Shown piece by piece: positions 34,888-42,617 of a stretch of 64,000 nt of DNA. The position numbers and the translations under genes are program-made. This stretch comes from JBEKTY01 sp049515555 (GTDB lineage: Bacteria; Planctomycetota; Planctomycetia; Pirellulales; Thermoguttaceae). How positions within the stretch are numbered: the stretch's first letter is position 1; each line of letters opens with the position of its first letter. Under the pieces are notes generated by a model. The model did not search any database and was not told the DNA's origin. It saw nothing but the letters and a program-made list of their open reading frames with translations. The stretch spans positions 68,155 to 132,154 of the forward strand of contig JBEKTY010000001.1 of assembly GCA_049515555.1 (NCBI GenBank), in the 5' to 3' direction.

Positions 34888-37800
34888 CTATTGCTTCGAC
34901 TTCTCCGTGCCGGACGGCGGCGGCTGACGCAACTGGGCCAGCAGATCGGCGATCTCGCGGTGCACCTCGGTCGTCTGCTCGACGACCAAGGCGTCGGCAC
35001 AGCCTTTGATGCCGATGACGGTTCCCGGTCCGCCTGTCTCTTCCCACATTGTCGGGGCAACCGTCTGAGTCAGCATCTTCACCAGGTTCTCGACGCTCCG
35101 CCCCCGCGTGACCAGATCGCCCGCGGGATAGATGGCCGCCGACAATCTCGACGATGCGGTATCTTCGGAGGTGATGACCAGGCTGTCTGCCTCGACGCTA
35201 TAGGTCAGCCCAAGACCCTTGAGCGTCATACCGAGCAGGCGGTCCAATGGAATGTCGGTAAACCTCTGCGCAACCGGCACTGACGGTTTCACGCCGATGC
35301 TCGCCAGGCCACCGCGGTCAAGGAACACATTCACCCGGCTTTGATCGCGGACGTAATCCACCACGTCCTGCAGGGGCGTCTTGTCAAATTCAATTGTAAG
35401 CTTCTTTTGCAATGCTGCGCGGACTGCCTCGGTCTGGGGTGTCTGCCGCCAATAGCCTTCGTGGGAAACGGCCACCGGCAGTTTCGCGGCGGGCTGAGAA
35501 GCCACGGTCCGCAGATCGGCCAGGAACTCTGCTACGCGGCGATGCGCCTGCTGGCTCTGGGAGATCACCAGGGCCTCTCGGCCGGCAGCCCGGTCGGCCA
35601 CGACCGAGCCCATCCCGCCGTTCTTGTCCCAACTTTTCGACGAAACGATTTCAACGATCAACTCGCCTAGCTTTTCGCTGTCGGTTGTCAGATCCGAAAC
35701 GGGATAGACCTTCGTGGTCAAGTGGCTTTCGACCGCTTCGGGCGTAGTGATCAGCAGGCTCTGGTCGCGCACTGCCCACGTCAGTCCCAACTGCGGCAGC
35801 GTCAGGTCCAGGAGCGAGCGAAGCGGGATGCCGCGCAGGTTCATCTTCACAGGTATGCTGGTGGCGATGTTCGCGTCCTTCAGGGCCTTCTTGTCGAGGG
35901 AGACATTGATCTTATGGTAGTCGGCTATAAAGTCGACGACGTCGGTCAGCGGCGTAGCGACGAATTCGATCTCGGCTATCGCCGAAAGTGCCTTCTCGAC
36001 GGGGCCCTCCGCGGCCGGCGGCGGCGTGTGCCGACCCGGTTGGCCTGGAGGCAAGGTGACGACCGCCGAGGGCGATTCCCCGGGCTGGCCGGCCGGCGGC
36101 TGACTCAATGCCGTCGCCTTCTCCGGCCTGACGATCATCCCGGGGTGCGCGCGCTGCAAGCCGGATACGATCACCCAGTCCTCCGCCTTCAAGCCCTCGG
36201 TCACGACCCGCAAGCCGTCGTCCAGTTGTCCGGGTTTCACCGTGCGGCGCTCGACGATGTTTTGATCGCTCACGACGAAGACGAACGGCTGTCCCTGATC
36301 GATTCCCAAAGCTCTCTCCGTGATCAGCAGTGCCTTGTGCGGAGCGCTGATGACCAGGCGGACGCGGGCGAACATTCCAGGCATGAGGAGCCCCTGCTGG
36401 TTCGGCAGCATCGCGCGCCAGAGGAGCATACCCCCAGCCTCAACCTGGTTGCTCACCGACTCGATCTTACCGCGGTAGGGAAAGTCTTTGTCATCGGTCC
36501 GGCCGCAGAACACCGGCATGGCGAACTCCCAGTCGGGCTTGCCGTTGGCAATGCGGCGGAGTCGCACGACGGTGCGCTCGGGGACGTGGAAAGCAACACA
36601 TACGGGATCGACCGGCACGATCTTGGCGAGGAGCGCGTTGTTGGCCGTTATCGTGCTGCCGACGCCCAGCAGGGGCTCGCTGATCCTGCCGGCAATGGGC
36701 GCTGAAATGCGGGTGTGCGAGAGGGCGAGCGTGGCGAGCTGGATCGCTGCTTCGGCCGCCTGCACGGCTGCCTTGGCCTCGTCCCGCTCGCTGGCCGCCT
36801 TGTCGTACTCCGCCTGGGAAATGGTCTGCCGGGGGAGGAGTTCTGCCGCCCGCTTGAAGTCCGCGTCCAGCAGCGTGAAATGGGCCTTGGCTTGCTCCAG
36901 CTTGGCCGTCGCGCGGTCGTATTCGGCCTGGTACGATCGGGGGTCGATCTCCAGCAGCAGGTCCCCTTGCTTGACCTTCATTCCGCCCTTGAAGTGGAGC
37001 TTGTCGATGTTGCCGGTGGCTTGGCTGCGAATCTCCGCTTCCCCGGATGCCAGAATCTCACCTATGAACTCTTCATAATCGCTGACGTCGCGGACGATCG
37101 GCCGGCTGACGGTGACCACTGGCGGAGCCGACGCTTGTGGGGCTGCCTGGCCCCGCTCTTCGCCTGTGGCAGAGGCACCGGACTTCTTCTCCTTGGGCGG
37201 TTCCGGAGGCGGTGGTTGGTACTGCCGAGCGGCGATCTGGAACTGGAGGTTTGCCGTCATGTAGGGCATGAGCTTGCGGTCCGCGTTCTCAAAGCCATCG
37301 ACCACCACCGTATAGTATACGACGTTCTGCGCCCTCTGGGCATTCATGTGGACCTGCGCCACCTTGCCCTTGAAGAAATCGCCGGGAAGGGCATCGACAG
37401 TGAACCGCACTTCCATTCCCGGACGGATCCGGCCGATGTCCGCCTCATTGACCGCGGCCCAGACTTGCATGTTTTTCAGGTCCCCGGCGATCAGAAAGAG
37501 GCTGGGGGCGTTGGCGTCGGGGGCCACGGTTTGGCCCACGTTGACGCGGCGATCGATGATGACGCCCTTGATGGGCGACTTGATGATCGTGCTCGCCAGG
37601 CTGACTAGGGCCTGATCCAGGGCGACTTGACGCTGGACGACGGCCGCCTCGGCCGCGGGGACGGAAGTTTTCCCCATCTTCGCCGATTCCAACTCCGCCC
37701 TGGCACGGGCGAGACTGGCCTTCTCCTGCTCGACGCGGAGCTTGTAGAGCGTGTCGTCGATCCGCGCCAAAATCGTGCCCGGTTCGACCGGCGAGCCGAA

Positions 37801-39432
37801 ATCGATCGACTTGCCCTTGTAGCGGGGATCCGTCTTGCCGCGGGGGTCGTCGCCGAGGCTGATGATCCGGCCGGACACTTGGGCCCCGACATCCAGCATC
37901 TGGGCCGGTTCGAGAGTTCCGGTAGCGGAGACCGTGGCTGCCAGATCGCCACGTGTTACGCCGGCCTTGCGAAATGCCGGCGCCACGAAGGGCGACGCCG
38001 ATTTCGCCGAGGCGGGCAATTCCACGTCGACCTGGCCGTCGGCGCCGATCCGCGCCGTGCCGCCCGGTGGCACGTCGACCGTGGTTTGCTGGCCGTCTTT
38101 CACAATGCGGATCATGATCCCCAAGGCGAGCCCCAGGCCGCCGACGAAAAGTAGGACGGCCAGGCGGATGACGGACTTCCAACGCTGCGAAGCCGCGAGC
38201 GGCTTCACTGAATCACCGCCCTCACCCTGGCCCTCTCCCGGGAGGCGCGGGGACGGAGTCGATGCCTCCGCCCGCCGCAGCAGGCCCGGCAGGTCTGCGC
38301 CCGCGCACCACGGCGTCACTGCCTCAGCCACTTCAGCCGGGGTGGCGAACCGCTGGCCGGGATCCTTGGCCAACATGCGTTCCGGCACGGCGGCGAGCCC
38401 GGCGGGAATCTCCGCACGAAGCTCGCGGATGGGAGGAACCGGCTCGCGGCGGTGGGCGACCATCTTGTCCAACGACGTTTGGTATGTTGCTCCGGCAAAC
38501 GGGGCCCGGCCGCTCAGGAGCTTGTAGAACGTGGCGCCCAGGCTGTACAGGTCGGCGCGGATGTCTACCGTGCGGCTGTCGGAGGTCTGTTCCGGGGCCA
38601 TGTAGTCGGCCGTGCCCATCGCCTGTCCCGTGCCGGTCACTTCCTCGCCCGCGGCTGCCTCGGCATAGAAGCGGGCCAGGCCGAGGTCCAAGAGCTTCAC
38701 CTCGCCCGGCCGGGCGAGCATGATGTTCGAGGGCTTGATATCGCGATGCACCAGCCCGTGCTCGTGGGCGCATTGCAGGGCCAAGGCCGTCTGGCGGACC
38801 AGCTCGCACGCCTCGGCCAGCGGCAGCGGTCCGCTGCGGCGCACGATTTCCGCCAGGTCCAGGCCGTCGACGAACTCCATGATCAGCAGCGGCGTGCCGT
38901 CGATCTCCCGCGCGTCGTAGGCCTGGACGATGTTCGGGTGGGCGAGTTGGCCGATGGCCCGCATCTCGCGCTCGAAGCGGGTGATGGCCTGGGGGTCTGC
39001 CAGGCGGCCGCGGGGCAGGACCTTCACGGCCACCACCCGATCGAGCTTCGTGTGCCGTGCCTTGTAGACCCGGCCCATGCCGCCGTGGCCCAGCTCTTCC
39101 AGGACCTGGTACTCCCCGAGCGTCTGCGGCATGGCCGAAGCGGGCTGGCCGTCGCCGGATTCTTCCCGGGACATCAGGCCCTGCGGGGGCACCGCCAGGG
39201 CCTCGGCCACGGCGGCCTGGAACTGCGGTTCCGCCAGACAGGCCTCGCTGCCAGGCGGCATCCGCAAGCGGCGGATCAGCGTATCCTCCGCGTCCTCCAA
39301 TCCCGTGATCGTGGCCTGACAATCGCAGCAGGAATCCAGGTGCCGGGCCAGATCGGCCGATTGCTCCTCGGAAAGCATGCCGATGGCGTACTGCGAAAGC
39401 ATCTCCCGGCTTGGGCAACTTGCAGTAAGCAT
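34888..39432 (-). CDS. ZAS-motif / Ser-Thr kinase / TM fused to two HlyD-RND adaptor regions and two secretin-short-domain-like modules
   Basis: 1514 aa. H31-x3-C35-x2-C38 (HLDSCCDC) forms an anti-sigma-type zinc motif. Kinase about 105-375: GHGGMGRVYKA, VAVKVL, HRDIKPSNIML, LDLGLA (Leu for Phe of DFG), APEQ. Helix about 422-441. Adaptor 1, about 495-735: GTLEPAQMLDVGAQVSGRII, coiled coil, IIKSPIKGVIIDRRVNVGQT. Adaptor 2, about 780-1105: ASGEAEIRSQATGNIDKLHF, hairpin, RISAPIAGRISEPLLGVGST. Two STN-like modules, about 1150-1235 and 1340-1420 (EFVATPLTDVVDFIADYHKI; IEFDKTPLQDVVDYVRDQSR), each followed by a DALVV-type strand. ATG at 39432 chosen because AGGAGG lies 9 bases upstream. No RND pump or secretin gene is nearby. 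The upstream ECF is 57 bases away. Confidence 0.88.
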   Translation of the reverse strand: MLTASCPSREMLSQYAIGMLSEEQSADLARHLDSCCDCQATITGLEDAEDTLIRRLRMPPGSEACLAEPQFQAAVAEALAVPPQGLMSREESGDGQPASAMPQTLGEYQVLEELGHGGMGRVYKARHTKLDRVVAVKVLPRGRLADPQAITRFEREMRAIGQLAHPNIVQAYDAREIDGTPLLIMEFVDGLDLAEIVRRSGPLPLAEACELVRQTALALQCAHEHGLVHRDIKPSNIMLARPGEVKLLDLGLARFYAEAAAGEEVTGTGQAMGTADYMAPEQTSDSRTVDIRADLYSLGATFYKLLSGRAPFAGATYQTSLDKMVAHRREPVPPIRELRAEIPAGLAAVPERMLAKDPGQRFATPAEVAEAVTPWCAGADLPGLLRRAEASTPSPRLPGEGQGEGGDSVKPLAASQRWKSVIRLAVLLFVGGLGLALGIMIRIVKDGQQTTVDVPPGGTARIGADGQVDVELPASAKSASPFVAPAFRKAGVTRGDLAATVSATGTLEPAQMLDVGAQVSGRIISLGDDPRGKTDPRYKGKSIDFGSPVEPGTILARIDDTLYKLRVEQEKASLARARAELESAKMGKTSVPAAEAAVVQRQVALDQALVSLASTIIKSPIKGVIIDRRVNVGQTVAPDANAPSLFLIAGDLKNMQVWAAVNEADIGRIRPGMEVRFTVDALPGDFFKGKVAQVHMNAQRAQNVVYYTVVVDGFENADRKLMPYMTANLQFQIAARQYQPPPPEPPKEKKSGASATGEERGQAAPQASAPPVVTVSRPIVRDVSDYEEFIGEILASGEAEIRSQATGNIDKLHFKGGMKVKQGDLLLEIDPRSYQAEYDRATAKLEQAKAHFTLLDADFKRAAELLPRQTISQAEYDKAASERDEAKAAVQAAEAAIQLATLALSHTRISAPIAGRISEPLLGVGSTITANNALLAKIVPVDPVCVAFHVPERTVVRLRRIANGKPDWEFAMPVFCGRTDDKDFPYRGKIESVSNQVEAGGMLLWRAMLPNQQGLLMPGMFARVRLVISAPHKALLITERALGIDQGQPFVFVVSDQNIVERRTVKPGQLDDGLRVVTEGLKAEDWVIVSGLQRAHPGMIVRPEKATALSQPPAGQPGESPSAVVTLPPGQPGRHTPPPAAEGPVEKALSAIAEIEFVATPLTDVVDFIADYHKINVSLDKKALKDANIATSIPVKMNLRGIPLRSLLDLTLPQLGLTWAVRDQSLLITTPEAVESHLTTKVYPVSDLTTDSEKLGELIVEIVSSKSWDKNGGMGSVVADRAAGREALVISQSQQAHRRVAEFLADLRTVASQPAAKLPVAVSHEGYWRQTPQTEAVRAALQKKLTIEFDKTPLQDVVDYVRDQSRVNVFLDRGGLASIGVKPSVPVAQRFTDIPLDRLLGMTLKGLGLTYSVEADSLVITSEDTASSRLSAAIYPAGDLVTRGRSVENLVKMLTQTVAPTMWEETGGPGTVIGIKGCADALVVEQTTEVHREIADLLAQLRQPPPSGTEKSKQ
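38216..38265. repeat. interspersed repeat segment translated in the kinase-TM linker
   Basis: CTCACCCTGGCCCTCTCCCG is a motif commonly met in intergenic repeats of GC-rich bacteria. Here it is read on the minus strand as PSPRLPGEGQGEGG between the kinase domain and the membrane helix, suggesting an in-frame insertion in a tolerant linker. Single copy in this window, so membership of a repeat family is from general knowledge. Confidence 0.45.
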
Positions 39433-39489
39433 GGTGGAAGTCCTCCTCATAAGGAAGAACGCGGGCGTCTAACAGCACTTTTGCACCGC

Positions 39490-40107
39490 CTACAGCGGCA
39501 ACTCGCCCATGGCCTGCCGCAGCCGGCGGAGGACCCGCGATTTGGCCATGTAGACGGCCGCCGTGCTTATCTGCAAGTCGGATGCGACATGGGTCGGCGA
39601 ACGCCCCTCGACGATGGTCTGCCAGAAGGCCTGCCAGGTATGCACCTCGAATTCCGCCCGGATCGTCTCCAGCACGCGCCGCGACAGCCAGGCGGCCGAC
39701 TCGGCGTCCGGCTGGATGGATTCGGCCCCCGGCTCGGAGGGCTGCGGGATTTCGGCCATCTGCCGCTGGGCGGTGCTGCCCCCGCGGGCCTCGGCCTTGC
39801 CGTGCCGGCGGCGGTAGTGGTCACGGACCTTGTTCCGCGTGATCGTCGCCAGCCACCCGCTGAAGCTGTCTTGCGAGCGGTCGCGGCGAAAGTCGGTCAA
39901 ATGAAGCAGTACCGCCGCGAGGACCTCCTGGAGCACATCCGCGGCATCTTCGGCAGCCAGGCCCGACCGGCGGCACCAACGATAGATCACCGAACTGTAG
40001 AGCCGCACGAATCGCTCCCACGCCTCCGGCCGGCCAGAGCGTAGCTGATCCAGGAGCGTCGAGGAGACCGAACTGGACGGTGAAGAACCAGCCTGGTCTC
40101 TGCTCAT
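39490..40107 (-). CDS. ECF RNA polymerase sigma factor, kinase-linked
   Basis: 205 aa. Ser-rich start (SRDQAGSSPSSSVSSTLLDQ), region 2 (FVRLYSSVIYRWCRRSGLAA, EDAADVLQEVLAAVLLHLTD, FSGWLATITRNKVRDHYRRR) and region 4 (TWQAFWQTIVEGRSPTHVAS then DLQISTAAVYMAKSRVLRRL). The W-Q-A-F-W and VYMAKSRVL signature matches the kinase-linked ECF at 15.4 kb. It ends 57 bases before the kinase-adaptor fusion gene and is its probable partner. The start is not backed by a strong ribosome site. Confidence 0.9.
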   Translation of the reverse strand: MSRDQAGSSPSSSVSSTLLDQLRSGRPEAWERFVRLYSSVIYRWCRRSGLAAEDAADVLQEVLAAVLLHLTDFRRDRSQDSFSGWLATITRNKVRDHYRRRHGKAEARGGSTAQRQMAEIPQPSEPGAESIQPDAESAAWLSRRVLETIRAEFEVHTWQAFWQTIVEGRSPTHVASDLQISTAAVYMAKSRVLRRLRQAMGELPL

Positions 40108-40340
40108 CGTGCTACCCGAGCGTTGGCTGCACCGAGAAATCACCCTGCGAGGGTCATACCTTGCCCATCATATCACCTGGTGTTCGGTTTGAGAACCCAC
40201 CTGCTTTGTTGCGGCTGCCTACGGCTTGGGACTGCCCTCCGCCTGCGGGGCCTGCGGCGCCTTGTCCGCCGGAACCTCTTTGATGCTCAAGTCGGCGTAG
40301 ATCACTAGACTTGGGGCGCCCTTCTTCTTGAGTTTGACCC

Positions 40341-40853
40341 ATTCTTTGCGCCAATATCGCCCTCAACGCACTGGGCAACGTCCATGCGCACCAGGCGGCG
40401 GTGGGCCGGACGCCGGGCACGATGGCGGTGCCCAGGCTGGACTACGCCGTCTTTGGGAATTATGGGGGCCTGGCGCTCGGACCGTCGCCCCGCGGGGAGC
40501 CAGTGCCCGTGATGACGGTCGATTCCCTGCGCCTGCCGGCCTGCCAGATGTTGAAGATCGACGTCGAGGGCATGGAGGGCGAAGTCATTGCCGGCGCCGA
40601 TGAGACCATCCGGCGGTGCCGGCCCGTGATCTACGTGGAGAACGACCGGGTGGAAAAGTCGGCCGCACTGATCGGACAACTCCTCGGGCTAGACTATCGT
40701 CTGTATTGGCATCTTCCGCCCCTCTACAATCCGCAGAACTACTTTGCCGCGGCGGAGAACGTCTTTGGGACCATCGTTTCCGCCAACATGCTCGGCTTTC
40801 ATGCATCGGCGGCGCAGGAGGTTCCCGGCCTGCGGGAGATTGTCAGCCCGTGA
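40341..40853 (+). pseudogene. C-terminal remnant of an FkbM-family methyltransferase
   Basis: The plus strand reads LCANIALNALGNVHAHQAAV then MTVDSLRLPACQMLKIDVEG and MEGEVIAGADETIRRCRPVI, the conserved second half of FkbM SAM-dependent methyltransferases (NIxLN...NV; KIDVEG-x-E). The SAM-binding start is missing: a TGA lies six codons before the homology begins. Just left of it the minus strand holds an unrelated short frame (WVKLKKKGAPSLVIYADLSI) that also looks like the broken end of a gene. Confidence 0.6.
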
Positions 40854-40860
40854 TTATCGC

Positions 40861-40943
40861 AGGGTGGCACGCCCTGAGGGACGAAGGGCGTGGCGAGGCG
40901 CGAAAAACCACGCCCTTCGCTGCGCTCAGGGACGTGCCACCCT
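40861..40943. repeat. palindromic repeat, family A (GGTGGCACGCCCTGAG type)
   Basis: Ends AGGGTGGCAC and GTGCCACCCT are perfect inverted repeats; inside, GAAGGGCGTGG pairs with CCACGCCCTTC. A second copy is at 54346-54424. Non-coding, between the methyltransferase relic and the next palindrome. Confidence 0.85.
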
Positions 40944-40984
40944 CGCTGAAATGTGCTCAAGTTATTCTCTTGGGGTTCCTTAAC

Positions 40985-41096
40985 CCGGATTATTCACCCA
41001 TCGTTCGTAGTGACCGCATTCATGCGGTCCTTGACCTGTTCACACTCTCCAGACCCGATAAATCGGGTCACTACGAGCCTCGGTGAATAATCCCGG
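40985..41096. repeat. long composite palindrome, family B, abutting a stop codon
   Basis: CCGGATTATTCACC pairs with GGTGAATAATCCCGG; inside, CGTAGTGACC pairs with GGTCACTACG, and two small hairpins (CCGCATTCATGCGG and GACCCGATAAATCGGGTC) lie within. The right end is the base next to the stop codon of the caspase-like gene (41097), so it may also act as that gene's terminator. Confidence 0.8.
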
Positions 41097-42551
41097 CTAA
41101 CGGGCATCCACGAACGGATCGCCGACCAGCATTTCCTGCCGGCCGCGCAGCACGCCCGCGTCACGGGAGTCCTTGTCCTGCTGTTTCAGACGCGCCAGAT
41201 GCGCCATTCCCAGATAGCCGCCTGAATACATGTGCGCAAACAGCGGTGTGGCGTGCTCGTCGTCCACCCGGTTGTGCGGCGTGCCCAGCGCCGCCACGAA
41301 GGCCGAGCGGCCGTAGACTACGCTGACCAGGACGTTGTTCTCCACGGTGGTCGGTGTATCGACGTACGATCGCGACCCCGGTTGCCTGAACCCGCCCACG
41401 GCACAGCCGTTGAGCAGGGCGATCAGGCCGCCGTTGCTCATGGCCAGCGCCTGCTTGCTGGAAACCAGCGAGAGTTCCGGGTTGGAGTGCACGTTCCACC
41501 AGACGAACCGCCGCCGGGCCAGTTTCATGTGCCCCAGAAAAACATCCGCCGACTGCCATCCTTCGTCCATCCAGGGCAGTTTGCCCGCATAGGCCAGGAA
41601 GTCGTCCAGCGAACGATATTTCGCCAGATCGACGCGCACGTAGCCCGCGGGGTTATTCTTGAACACACCCGGACTCTTCTCGTTGATCGCGTAGAACTCG
41701 ATCTCACGGGGCCCCAGGGCGTCCCATACGGGCTTGCTCCTGGCCAGGCAGCTAACGTCGTTCGATAGCAGGTACAGTCCACGGCCGTAGGGGGCGCCTT
41801 CATAGAACGCGCGGGCTTTCTTCAGCAGCGGTCGCAACTGCTCGGCCCAGCCCTGGTAATTGTTCTTCGCGTCGTCTTGGTAGCCGACCGGCAGGAAGGC
41901 TGCCCAGAGTTCCGGCCCACTGGACCGGCCGGGGGCCAGGTCGTCGAAGTCGTGCTCCGGCACCTTGAACTGCTTCATGCCCGCCACACATGGCCAAGGA
42001 TTGGCCGGCCCGCATTCCTTGAGGACAGTGCCCGGTGGGATTCGTCGCTGGGCGGTCATGTCCAGGTCCTCGTAGTAGCGCGGCCAGAGCCTGGTTGAGG
42101 GCGTGTCAGCCCGGGGCATGAAGAAGGAGGGGAGCTTCACGTTGCCCACAAACAGGATGCCTTCCAGCCCCGGCCGGGCGGCGTGCCAGCCTTGAATGGC
42201 CCGGCGGATCTCGGGCGGGCGATAGTCGTCCAGGTCGACGATCGGCAGCAGCGTGATGCGGAATCCCCGCCTGACGGACGCGGCTTTGACATAGGACGAC
42301 AGCTCCGGGGCGATCAGCTTGTAGAGTCGGCTGTCCAAGAGCACCACAGCCCGTGTCTGCCCAGAGATTTGTCGCAGGGCCGAGTCCAGGGTGATGGGCT
42401 GCGGCGACGCAGGCGCGGGTCCGGATTCTGCCAGCGAAGGCCGGGCCGCCACGGATTCGCCCGCGGCCGGTGCCGGCGGCTGTTCCGGGCTGCCCCGGAT
42501 TCCGCCGGGCATCAGGACAATCACGACGATCAGAATGCCCCGCACTGCCAT
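41097..42551 (-). CDS. putative secreted caspase-like (C25/gingipain-type) cysteine peptidase
   Basis: 484 aa with a signal sequence (AVRGILIVVIVLMPGGIRG) and a Pro/Ala-rich spacer. The core has an alpha/beta pattern, FRITLLPIVDLDDYRPPEIR, RRAIQGWHAARPGLEGILFV, GNVKLPSFFM, like C25 peptidases, and two candidate catalytic residues: His355 in WWNVHSNPE and Cys382 in ALLNGCAVGGF, each after a hydrophobic strand as in caspase-fold enzymes. The order and spacing (27 residues) fit the fold, but catalysis is not proven. I use the ATG at 42551, which starts the signal peptide; the frame continues to 42590 inside a repeat. Confidence 0.5.
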   Translation of the reverse strand: MAVRGILIVVIVLMPGGIRGSPEQPPAPAAGESVAARPSLAESGPAPASPQPITLDSALRQISGQTRAVVLLDSRLYKLIAPELSSYVKAASVRRGFRITLLPIVDLDDYRPPEIRRAIQGWHAARPGLEGILFVGNVKLPSFFMPRADTPSTRLWPRYYEDLDMTAQRRIPPGTVLKECGPANPWPCVAGMKQFKVPEHDFDDLAPGRSSGPELWAAFLPVGYQDDAKNNYQGWAEQLRPLLKKARAFYEGAPYGRGLYLLSNDVSCLARSKPVWDALGPREIEFYAINEKSPGVFKNNPAGYVRVDLAKYRSLDDFLAYAGKLPWMDEGWQSADVFLGHMKLARRRFVWWNVHSNPELSLVSSKQALAMSNGGLIALLNGCAVGGFRQPGSRSYVDTPTTVENNVLVSVVYGRSAFVAALGTPHNRVDDEHATPLFAHMYSGGYLGMAHLARLKQQDKDSRDAGVLRGRQEMLVGDPFVDAR

Positions 42552-42574
42552 GACTTGGGACTGCACAGCAATAG

Positions 42575-42617
42575 CCTGTTCAAATTGCACTCAATTGGTC
42601 ACCTTTGTCTTACGAGC
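42575..42617. repeat. short interspersed sequence, family F (uninterrupted copy)
   Basis: CCTGTTCAAATTGCAC followed by TCAATTGGTCACC and TCTTACGAGC. The same sequence near 54.3-54.45 kb is interrupted by a family-A palindrome. It sits between the start of the caspase-like gene and the 3' end of the SMP-30 gene. Confidence 0.65.

Noticed and set aside
40861..41096. Possible CRISPR-like or tRNA-like structure from the strong palindromes
   Set aside because: No regular spacer pattern and no cloverleaf; two different palindromic repeats explain it.
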